A DNA stretch of 64,000 nucleotides from positions 1-64,000 of the forward strand of contig JAGLPP010000071.1 of the NCBI GenBank assembly GCA_023137315.1, given 5' to 3'. A model generated the notes under the pieces. That model ran no database searches. It saw only the letters and a program-made list of their open reading frames with translations, and was not told the DNA's origin. The stretch comes from Bacteriovoracaceae bacterium (GTDB lineage: Bacteria > Bdellovibrionota > Bacteriovoracia > Bacteriovoracales > Bacteriovoracaceae). This document shows positions 36,374 through 43,318 of this stretch, piece by piece. The translations under genes were made by a program, and so were the position numbers. The number at the start of each line of letters is the position of its first letter. The stretch's first letter is position 1.

Positions 36374-37142
36374 TAATTTCAAGTATAAATTACTAATCAG
36401 ACAAATTTATGAATTGGCCAAGGCCAATATGAGATCACGATACAGAAAAACGATAGCGGGATTTTTGTGGGTCGTTTTAAACCCGATCATAATGTACTCT
36501 GTTCAATCATTCGTATTTCGAAAATTCTTAAAATTGGAGGTTCCCAACTACTCTCTTTTTCTATTGTGCGGTCTTTTACCATGGATATTTATAGTTATGA
36601 CTGCTGATATGGTGACGCCTATTTTGGATTTTTCAGGAGAACTTCTAAAAAGTTTCAAGATGAGTCCTGCCGTCCTGGTTTATGCCCAGGTATTGGATAA
36701 TTTTATAAATTTTATCTTTGCCTTTTTTCTGATTCTTATTCCAACATGGATCTTTTCAGATCAGACATTTTCCGGGGTGATTTTTCTTCCTGTGGCACTT
36801 GCGTTGCTTGTAGCAGGAGTTTCCAGTGCCTGCTGGTTATTGTCGGTAATGCAGGTATTTTTCAAGGATATACGATTTATAGTATCATTTTTAACCAGTA
36901 TTTTATTTTTTCTGACGCCTGTTTTTTACCCAGTGGAATTTGTCCCCGAAAAGTACAGGATATTTGTTGATTTTAATCCCATATATGCCATGATTGAACC
37001 ATTTCGATACTGTATTTATAATTATAATTTGGAGCTTCTATGTAAAAGTCTTCTTAGAAGCTTTGTTGTCTGTTGCATGATTTTTACGCTTGCTGTTGGT
37101 TTTTGGAAGAGGAAGAAAAATGAATTCTATCTCAGTCTCTGA
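36366..37142 (+). CDS. ABC-2 polysaccharide/glycolipid exporter permease (Wzm-like)
   Basis: A 258-aa inner-membrane protein with about six hydrophobic segments. The N-terminus has YELAKANMRSRYRKTIAGFLWVVLNPI, the classic Wzm/TagG/KpsM pattern ('l...dlk.ryr.s.lG..W.ll.Pl'), and a later ILFFLTPVFYPVEFVPEKYR loop. It would form the channel that exports a lipid-linked glycan with the ATPase encoded next. The overlap of 23 bases with the ATPase gene implies coupled translation. Confidence 0.9.
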   Translation: MDNNFKYKLLIRQIYELAKANMRSRYRKTIAGFLWVVLNPIIMYSVQSFVFRKFLKLEVPNYSLFLLCGLLPWIFIVMTADMVTPILDFSGELLKSFKMSPAVLVYAQVLDNFINFIFAFFLILIPTWIFSDQTFSGVIFLPVALALLVAGVSSACWLLSVMQVFFKDIRFIVSFLTSILFFLTPVFYPVEFVPEKYRIFVDFNPIYAMIEPFRYCIYNYNLELLCKSLLRSFVVCCMIFTLAVGFWKRKKNEFYLSL

Positions 37143-37893
37143 TACTGTTTTAAAGATTGAAAAATTAAATATTGTTTTCAATTCGTATGTTTACAGACGT
37201 GAAACAATCAGAGATCGCTTTGTTCGTGCCGTTGGCAGTCCGCTGAGTTCGTTAAGGAGTAATAAAAACCAGTTGCATGTTCTAAAGGATTTTAATCTTG
37301 AGGTCAAAAAAGGCGAGAGACTTGGAATACTCGGCCATAACGGTTCCGGGAAAACCACACTTTGCAGGTGTATTGCCGGAATGTTGATACCATCAACCGG
37401 ACGAATATCCGTAAACGGAACCCGTCGATCAATATTTAATACAACAATTGGGATTATTCCCGAACTTACTGGAAGGGAGAATGCTTATTTACTGTCAGTT
37501 TTGATGTTTCCTGAACTTGAAAATGATGAAAGGAACGATTTACTGGAGGAGGCATTGGAATTCAGTGAGCTTGGAGATTTTCTTGATACCCCGTATATGC
37601 ATTATAGTAAGGGAATGCAGGCAAGGCTTTGTTTGTCGGTAATTTCATCGAATGAATGTGATCTTCTTATCCTTGACGAGGTGTTCGACGGTGCCGATAT
37701 GTTTTTTCAGGAAAAAATTGCCAAAAGAGTTCTTAATTTGATTAAAAATTCAGGTGCTGTTGTTTTTGTTTCCCACAATCTTGAACAAATCAGAACGGCA
37801 TGCAATCAAGTTATGGTTATAGATGGTGGTAATGCATGGTTCAAGGGGGATGTCGAAGAGGGAATCAAGCTTTATACGTCAAGAGGTCATTAA
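37120..37893 (+). CDS. ABC exporter ATPase (Wzt-like)
   Basis: A 257-aa ATP-binding subunit: Walker A GHNGSGKTTL (about residues 72-81), signature YSKGMQARLCLSV, Walker B LLILDEVFDGAD and switch His in VSHNLEQI. The long N-terminal preamble before the Walker A (IEKLNIVFNSYVYRRETIRDRF) is typical of Wzt/TagH/KpsT proteins. There is no C-terminal carbohydrate-binding domain, so chain-length or cap recognition would lie elsewhere. ATG 37120 has GAGGA upstream. Its last 29 bases overlap the convergent nucleotidyltransferase-like gene. Confidence 0.9.
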   Translation: MNSISVSDTVLKIEKLNIVFNSYVYRRETIRDRFVRAVGSPLSSLRSNKNQLHVLKDFNLEVKKGERLGILGHNGSGKTTLCRCIAGMLIPSTGRISVNGTRRSIFNTTIGIIPELTGRENAYLLSVLMFPELENDERNDLLEEALEFSELGDFLDTPYMHYSKGMQARLCLSVISSNECDLLILDEVFDGADMFFQEKIAKRVLNLIKNSGAVVFVSHNLEQIRTACNQVMVIDGGNAWFKGDVEEGIKLYTSRGH

Positions 37894-38854
37894 ACGAAAA
37901 ATTTTCGCGATTTTTTATCAATACGTTAATACCTGACATAAGAGAATCTTTTTCGGGAAGATCGACCATCTCAAGCAGATCTCGAATTAAATTAAGATGA
38001 ATTAAAAGATTTGTAGGTCTTGGGTCAAGTTTACTTTGAGTATAAAGACCCCAGATTTCCCAGCGAATTTGTTCCTGTAACAATTCGGATTCATGAGTGG
38101 AAAGTCTGCCAATTGATTTCAGATCGTGCTTTAAGTTTTCATGACAGTAGGAAATCCCAATCCAGCGGAATGGATATATCAGGATAAAATTTCTTTTATT
38201 TTCGATTTTTCCGTATGGGACTTCAAGATTTTTATGAATTCTTGAATCCACAGAAAAAAGATTACGGATAAAATTTCCGGCATCAATTTCAATGCTGTTC
38301 AACTCTGTGATCAATACTTCAATAAGATTATCAAATGATAATGGGTGTGGAAATTTGATGTTTAACAGCGAAAGATGGTGGTTCCATTTTTTTATGCGAT
38401 AATCGGGGATTGTGCGAAGATTATTTTGGTCGGCTTCCAGATTCTTACATAAAAAAACGATTTTTTGATATATGTCTTTCTGTCGTAGCTTTGTGGAATG
38501 CAAATTTAACAGGTGTGGGTCCCGCAAAAACTCATAACGGTTGATGAATGGTATAAAATCTGTGGCATCGGTGTAAGAATACAAGTTGATTTCACCAAGG
38601 AAAGGAATGATTTTTTTTAATTTCGAGTAGCGTTTTACGACTTTGAATGGATTGAAGTCACCGTGAAAATAAAAAGTTAAATCGAGATCACTTAGAGCAC
38701 AGACGATATTTTTTAATCTAAGACTGTTTCGGCTCCAGATATTTACCGGAAATCTCCAATAGAAAATTTTAACAGCTATCAGGCCAATATGGTATGGGAT
38801 GGTTTGTATCCAATAAGGCAGTAAAGAGAGAAATCTATAAGGTTTTACTTTCAT
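37865..38854 (-). CDS. Degenerate nucleotidyltransferase-like protein
   Basis: A 329-aa protein with SLRLKNIVCALSDLDLTFYF near residues 43-62, which resembles the Pol-beta-type nucleotidyltransferase core (GS...G....SDiDL). The Gly-Ser start of the motif is replaced by NSLRL, but the S-D-L-D-L acidic pair is kept. The rest is helical and not recognised. It may be an active or degenerate nucleotidyltransferase. It is divergent from the cassette gene at 38988 with 133 bases between, and it overlaps the exporter ATPase gene tail to tail by 29 bases. Confidence 0.5.
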   Translation of the reverse strand: MKVKPYRFLSLLPYWIQTIPYHIGLIAVKIFYWRFPVNIWSRNSLRLKNIVCALSDLDLTFYFHGDFNPFKVVKRYSKLKKIIPFLGEINLYSYTDATDFIPFINRYEFLRDPHLLNLHSTKLRQKDIYQKIVFLCKNLEADQNNLRTIPDYRIKKWNHHLSLLNIKFPHPLSFDNLIEVLITELNSIEIDAGNFIRNLFSVDSRIHKNLEVPYGKIENKRNFILIYPFRWIGISYCHENLKHDLKSIGRLSTHESELLQEQIRWEIWGLYTQSKLDPRPTNLLIHLNLIRDLLEMVDLPEKDSLMSGINVLIKNRENFSFNDLLTYKA

Positions 38855-38987
38855 TAGGTTGTACTGTAGCGCATCCAGATGTTGTTTACCAGCAACAAAC
38901 GGATGGATATTTGCGAAGAAATTATTTTTCTCACGTTTATCCTTGTGCTATTCTTTTAAAACTACTTTTACCACAATTGGAAATCGC

Positions 38988-40379
38988 TTGGATTTGAATA
39001 GAAAAGAAAAAATAGAGAGAATTGAAAGAATTAACCATGTATCGTCATGCTTTTGTCTGGCTAAATGGTTACAGGTAACCGTTGATCTGGTTCATGGGAC
39101 AAATCATAGCTGTCATCATCCGGTAAGACAGAATATCCCGTTGGAAGGGTTGGAGGAAAATCCATCCAGTTTGCATAATACCAAATATAAAAAAATATTG
39201 CGACGACAGATGTTAAACGGACGACGGCCTGCAGAATGTAAATACTGTTGGCAGATCGAGGATGTAGTTGGTTACGAATGGTCTGATCGTATGATTAAAT
39301 CCCTGGACGAATGGGCCTTTCCATATTTGGATGAAATTATCAAGCTTCCGTGGGATGCAGATGTAACACCCACCTATGTTGAGGTCATGTTTGATAAAAT
39401 TTGTAACATGTCCTGTGGCTATTGTATTTCAGGAGTAAGCTCCAGCATTGAAAATGAGATGGAAAAATACGGGCCTTTCAAATTTGTGAAACCTTACAGA
39501 GCGGAAGAGGGGTGTGATTTTCCACTTGGCCTGTCACAAGATGAGGGGGAAAGACCTTACGTGCGTGCCTTTTGGAAATGGCTTCCAGATATTGCAAAAA
39601 AATTGCATGTTTTGCGGATTACCGGCGGTGAACCACTTCTTTCAAAAAATACCTTCAAGATTTTGGATTACTTTGATGAGAATCCTTCGGAGAATTTAAT
39701 ACTGGCCCTCAATACCAATCTCTGTGTAGATGATAAAATAATTGATAGGTTTATTGACAGGCTGAAGCCTATTCTTCAGCAGGGAAAAATTAAACAATTT
39801 GAGATTTATACCAGCGTGGATACATTTGGTGGACAGGCTGAATATATTCGCAAGGGTTTGAACTACCGTAAATTTGTGAATAATATTTGCAAATTCAAAG
39901 AGTCTTTTTCAGATGTATCTATCGTTATAAATGTTACCTACGGAATTTATTCAATTCCTTCGTTTAAGAAATTTCTTGAGGAAATTTATGAATTAAAGCA
40001 AAAATACGGCAGATTGGTGGTGGATATTTCGTATTTGAGCAGTCCGGAATATTTGCGTGCGAATATGGTAACAGAGGATTTTTATCCGACGGTCAGGGAA
40101 TGTCTGGACTATATGGAGAGTAAATTCTCACCGTCCGGCGATGATGGATTTTCCCGCTATGAAATTGATAAATTTACTCGTGTATATCTCTGGATTATCG
40201 CCAAGGCCCCTCCAGAAGAGCATAATTTTAACAGGGCCGGTTTTTACGCATTCGTTTCACAATTTGATAAGAGATATTATATGGAAGAAGGCCGTTTTAT
40301 AGAGGTTTTTCCAGAGTACCGAAAATTTATGGTTTACTGTAGGAAGGCTTTCTGGTTTATAAATAAATTAACAGCTTGA
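38988..40379 (+). CDS. N-terminal-twitch radical SAM peptide-modifying enzyme (predicted)
   Basis: A 463-aa protein with an N-terminal cysteine-rich domain (CFCLAKWLQVTVDLVHG, NHSCHHP, then C-x2-C in ECKYCWQIEDVVG), followed by the radical SAM core with CNMSCGYC (about residues 137-145) and LRITGGEPLLSKNTF. The layout equals that of the protein at 34870 and fits 'N-terminal twitch' radical SAM enzymes. A PqqD-like gene follows 13 bases later, and a small peptide gene after it. It is therefore predicted to modify that peptide. The start is uncertain: the frame is open from TTG 38859, with no ATG; TTG 38988 or 38994 are equally possible and leave room for a promoter. Confidence 0.8.
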   Translation: MDLNRKEKIERIERINHVSSCFCLAKWLQVTVDLVHGTNHSCHHPVRQNIPLEGLEENPSSLHNTKYKKILRRQMLNGRRPAECKYCWQIEDVVGYEWSDRMIKSLDEWAFPYLDEIIKLPWDADVTPTYVEVMFDKICNMSCGYCISGVSSSIENEMEKYGPFKFVKPYRAEEGCDFPLGLSQDEGERPYVRAFWKWLPDIAKKLHVLRITGGEPLLSKNTFKILDYFDENPSENLILALNTNLCVDDKIIDRFIDRLKPILQQGKIKQFEIYTSVDTFGGQAEYIRKGLNYRKFVNNICKFKESFSDVSIVINVTYGIYSIPSFKKFLEEIYELKQKYGRLVVDISYLSSPEYLRANMVTEDFYPTVRECLDYMESKFSPSGDDGFSRYEIDKFTRVYLWIIAKAPPEEHNFNRAGFYAFVSQFDKRYYMEEGRFIEVFPEYRKFMVYCRKAFWFINKLTA

Positions 40380-40392
40380 ATGGAGGATGGAT

Positions 40393-40686
40393 ATGACCGA
40401 CAAAAAATACGATAAGAGTACTATCTTTGAGAAACGGAATGATGTCGTTTCCAGGGCGAACAATGATGAGAATGTAACTGTTTTGATGAAAATGGATGAT
40501 TCATCCTCGTTTTATAAAATTGACGGGGTTGCACAGCATGTCTGGGGTTTGATAAATGAGCATAAATCAGTAGATGAAATGTTGCGAATTTTGGAGAGTA
40601 AATATGATGCCAGTGCTGAGAAAATCAGTGAGGATGTTCATAAATTTTTGCACAAGCTCCTTGATTTGAATATTATTGAATTTTGA
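40393..40686 (+). CDS. PqqD-like peptide-binding chaperone (RRE protein)
   Basis: A 97-aa winged-helix protein of the PqqD type: SSFYKIDGVAQHVWGLINE (PqqD: 'Y.Ln.tga.iw.l'), HKSVDEMLRILESKYDA and VHKFLHKLLDLNIIEF. PqqD-type domains are RiPP recognition elements that hold the precursor peptide for a radical SAM enzyme. ATG 40393 has GGAGG 6 bases upstream; the ATG at 40387 touches that site. It shares the start sequence MTDKK with the S74 protein that follows. It is the only PqqD homologue in the window, and lies between the radical SAM gene and the peptide gene. Confidence 0.85.
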   Translation: MTDKKYDKSTIFEKRNDVVSRANNDENVTVLMKMDDSSSFYKIDGVAQHVWGLINEHKSVDEMLRILESKYDASAEKISEDVHKFLHKLLDLNIIEF

Positions 40687-40712
40687 ACAAGTGGGTACGG
40701 CCGTGTTATAAC
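40683..40712 (+). promoter_or_regulatory. Predicted promoter of the S74 peptide gene
   Basis: TTGAAC (40683-40688), an 18-base spacer and TATAAC (40707-40712) with an extended -10 (TGT before it). The -35 overlaps the stop codon of the PqqD-like gene. Transcription would start near 40719, about 30 bases before the ATG at 40751, so the peptide gene can be transcribed independently and more strongly than its modifying enzymes. An imperfect inverted repeat (GTTATA...TATAAC) overlaps it and could be an operator. Confidence 0.55.
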
Positions 40713-40750
40713 TGGTCAATTATATAACATCTGAAATCATGAGGTTCATT

Positions 40751-41248
40751 ATGACCGATAAAAAACAGGCATATTATTTTGGTGGTATTGAGAAATGTGT
40801 GGATGATAAATCGAACTGTGATAAATCATTGAAGAAATATGATTTCGGTGGAATTGAGGAATATAATCTTCAGGAAATTGAAAAAGAGATTTTAAACGAC
40901 AGTATATATCTGGATGTATTTGCAGGATCGGATAAGCGGTTTAAAACGGATATAAGTCCGGTTTCGGACGGGTTGAAAAGTATTCTCAACTTGAACGCAT
41001 ATAAGTTTTCTTACAAGACTGAGGATTTTCCTGAAAACAATTTTGATTCCAGTGAACAAATTGGAGTTATGGCGCAGGATGTGGAGAAGGTTTTTCCGCA
41101 AGCGGTTAAAACTGATGATAATGGATATCGTTATGTAAATTATGCCATGCTTACACCGGGACTGATTGAAGCGGTAAAAGACCTTAATTCCATAGTGGTT
41201 CAGCAGGGAGAGCTGATTAAAAAACTTCAAGAACAACTCAAAAAGTAG
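40751..41248 (+). CDS. Candidate precursor peptide fused to a self-cleaving S74 chaperone domain
   Basis: A 165-aa protein. Residues 1-59 carry two copies of Y-x-F-G-G-I-E (Y8-E14 and Y30-E36) separated by a Lys/Asp segment with C16 and C23. Residues 60-150 form a Peptidase_S74 intramolecular chaperone domain: S60-D-K-R-F-K65 is the Ser/Lys dyad with the 5-residue spacing of phage endosialidases, followed by IGVMAQDVEKVFPQAV and YRYVNYAMLTPGLIEAVKDL. The last 20 residues are a short coiled coil. Autocleavage before S60 would free a 59-aa peptide. ATG 40751 has GAGG 6 bases upstream. Its end overlaps the GT2 gene by 11 bases, tail to tail. Confidence 0.75.
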   Translation: MTDKKQAYYFGGIEKCVDDKSNCDKSLKKYDFGGIEEYNLQEIEKEILNDSIYLDVFAGSDKRFKTDISPVSDGLKSILNLNAYKFSYKTEDFPENNFDSSEQIGVMAQDVEKVFPQAVKTDDNGYRYVNYAMLTPGLIEAVKDLNSIVVQQGELIKKLQEQLKK

Positions 41249-41948
41249 ATCCTGATATTCGTAATTGAAAAAATAATTTTAAGACGGTAAAAGTAACCCC
41301 TGAAATATTTTTTAGTGTGAAGGCCCTGGAGTTTCTGGAAGATTCAAATACATCAATAACGTCAATCTGGGTATAACTGTGATTTTTGAATAGTAACTTG
41401 AGAAGCATTTCGGCCTCAAATGCGTAGCTGTCGGCCTCAATTTGAATGGTTTGGTAAAGTGATTTTTTTAATAAAATTGAACCATTGTAATATTTTAGAT
41501 CCTTGGAAAAAAGAATATTAATGATTTTTGTGTAGAGCTTTGAAAGGATTTGTCTAATTAGTGGTCGATCGAAGGTATTGGCCTGACAGGAAATGACAAT
41601 GTCAGCTTTCCCTTTTTCAGCATAGATTTTTTTAAGCTGGTCACTTGTGGTGTCATTTTTTCCGTTAACACAAATAAGATAATTTCCTGTTGCTCTTTGA
41701 AAACCCTGTTTTGTGCAATGGCCTTTTCCTTTTGATTTTTTATTGTGTACGGGAATAATACGATTGTCACCGGCCGATAATGATTGAGCAATTTGATATG
41801 TTTTGTCCGTACTTCCATCATTAACGATAATAATTTCATATTCGTCCCAGCAATGGAGCGAATCTTTTAGTGTTTTGACCGTGTTGCTTAACTGGTCCTC
41901 TTCATTTAAAGCGGGTACAATTATTGAGATGGAGTTGTCATTGTCCAT
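41238..41948 (-). CDS. GT2-family glycosyltransferase with altered DxD motif
   Basis: A 236-aa GT-A glycosyltransferase resembling dolichyl/undecaprenyl-phosphate sugar transferases: ISIIVPALNEEDQLSNTVKTL, YEIIIVNDGSTDKTYQIAQSL, then GKGHCTKQGFQRATGNYLI. Where the metal-binding DxD should follow (aDaDl), the sequence reads ICVNGKNDTTSD, so the usual acidic pair is missing. It may have reduced or altered activity, or use another residue. A polyprenyl-phosphate sugar product would supply the GT-C-like membrane proteins nearby. Start ATG 41948 is divergent from the DegT gene. Confidence 0.8.
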   Translation of the reverse strand: MDNDNSISIIVPALNEEDQLSNTVKTLKDSLHCWDEYEIIIVNDGSTDKTYQIAQSLSAGDNRIIPVHNKKSKGKGHCTKQGFQRATGNYLICVNGKNDTTSDQLKKIYAEKGKADIVISCQANTFDRPLIRQILSKLYTKIINILFSKDLKYYNGSILLKKSLYQTIQIEADSYAFEAEMLLKLLFKNHSYTQIDVIDVFESSRNSRAFTLKNISGVTFTVLKLFFQLRISGSTF

Positions 41949-42004
41949 TTGTGAAATATAACAAAGAGAAGGACCTTAGGAAAGATTTATATGAATCTCA
42001 AGTC

Positions 42005-43318
42005 ATGAAGAAACTGGTATTTAAAATTCCACGTGCCATTTATTATATGGATTTTTTTGAACCCCTGAAATCATTATTTAAATGGTTTTCAGGAAAGGGA
42101 AAATCCGGACCAAAAGTACAGGAATTTGAAGAGGCCTTCAAGCAGCTTTTTGGTCATGAGCATTTGACAATAATGCCGCATGCAAGAGTGAGTTTATATT
42201 TTTGTCTTAAATCATATGAATATGATCTTGGTGATGAAGTTCTGATGACTCCGGTCAATTTGCCTGACATGGTTAACATGATTCGAATTTGTGGTCTTCG
42301 CGAAAGATATGTAGATATTAACAGACATGATTATTCCATTGATCTTGAGGATGCAAAAAACAAACTATCCACAAGAACCAAATTTCTGTTTGTTACGCAT
42401 CTTAACGGAATTGTTCCCGATATGGATGCTATTTTAAAATTTGCAGGTGATCATAACTTGATTCTTATCCAGGATTGTACCCAGAGCATTGATTGTCGTT
42501 ATAATGGAAAAAGGCTGGAGACATACAGTGAACTTAGTTTTATGGCCTTATGTGATTTGAAGGTAATTCATACGCATATGGGAGGAATGATTGTTTCTCA
42601 AAATAGCGAGAGATTAAAAAGAATCAAAAAAATTGCCGACGCTGAGCTTTTGCCACTTAGTCCCAAATATCTTTTCAGATTTGTTGCTGAGGATATGATT
42701 GCAAATATTCTTCTCAATCGTGTACTTTTCTCAATCATTATTTTTCCAATCATGCGGTTTTTGACGATCATGTTGGGGGCAAATAATATCCAGGGATTGA
42801 CCAGGGGAGATGGACTTAAAATAGGGAATATTATTATTTTAAAGTCCATTTTTGGAGGAGGAGGAAATCTTTTAAGAGAGAGTGTTCCGGATTACATGCT
42901 TTACAGATTTTCAACCTTGCAGGCTGAAATAGGTTTGAAGAGATTAAGGAAATTCAAGGAAATTGATCAAAAGAGAATTGAAAATTCAAAAAAATTTCAT
43001 GAATTTTTGGATATTGGTGATAAATATACAGCAAAATACGAGGATGATAGAACTCATGTCTATTGGAAATTTCCAATTATTGTCAAGGATTATGAACGGC
43101 TTCATGATCATCTCTGTCGGTTTGGGATTGATTCCGCCCGTTCAAACCTTCCCTGTCTTTCCACTCTTGAACACTTCAAGGGAGGTGATCAGACACCAAA
43201 TGCTGAATTTATGGTTAACTCGTCCTTGTATATTCCACTCCATTATTATTTGAATGATAAGGAAATATCTTTTATTGCAGGGAAGGTGACTGAATTTTTT
43301 TCAGACGGTTCTTTATGA
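42005..43318 (+). CDS. DegT-like aminotransferase with hydrophobic insert
   Basis: A 437-aa PLP enzyme of the DegT/StrS fold: GPKVQEFEEAFKQLFG, TIMPHARVSLYFCLKSY, VLMTPVNLPDMVNMI, LIQDCTQSID, and PLP-lysine position K186 in MALCDLKVIHTHMGGMIV. Between residues about 215 and 260 lies a long hydrophobic stretch (FVAEDMIANILLNRVLFSII, then FPIMRFLTIMLG) absent from soluble family members and suggesting membrane attachment. ATG 42005 is chosen (frame open from 41924). It lies 4 bases short of the next gene, which overlaps it. The protein at 45050 is a close architectural relative. Confidence 0.75.
   Translation: MKKLVFKIPRAIYYMDFFEPLKSLFKWFSGKGKSGPKVQEFEEAFKQLFGHEHLTIMPHARVSLYFCLKSYEYDLGDEVLMTPVNLPDMVNMIRICGLRERYVDINRHDYSIDLEDAKNKLSTRTKFLFVTHLNGIVPDMDAILKFAGDHNLILIQDCTQSIDCRYNGKRLETYSELSFMALCDLKVIHTHMGGMIVSQNSERLKRIKKIADAELLPLSPKYLFRFVAEDMIANILLNRVLFSIIIFPIMRFLTIMLGANNIQGLTRGDGLKIGNIIILKSIFGGGGNLLRESVPDYMLYRFSTLQAEIGLKRLRKFKEIDQKRIENSKKFHEFLDIGDKYTAKYEDDRTHVYWKFPIIVKDYERLHDHLCRFGIDSARSNLPCLSTLEHFKGGDQTPNAEFMVNSSLYIPLHYYLNDKEISFIAGKVTEFFSDGSL

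Noticed and set aside
38794-38997. Small plus-strand frame upstream of the twitch radical SAM gene
   Set aside because: It begins inside the opposite nucleotidyltransferase-like gene and lacks a ribosome site. Considered as a possible extra precursor but not supported.
5033-40712. Recurring TTATAAC in intergenic regions (5032, 16271, 23302, 40706)
   Set aside because: Considered as a common operator. Only the copies at 5033 and 40707 have a plausible -35, so they are more simply read as -10 elements.
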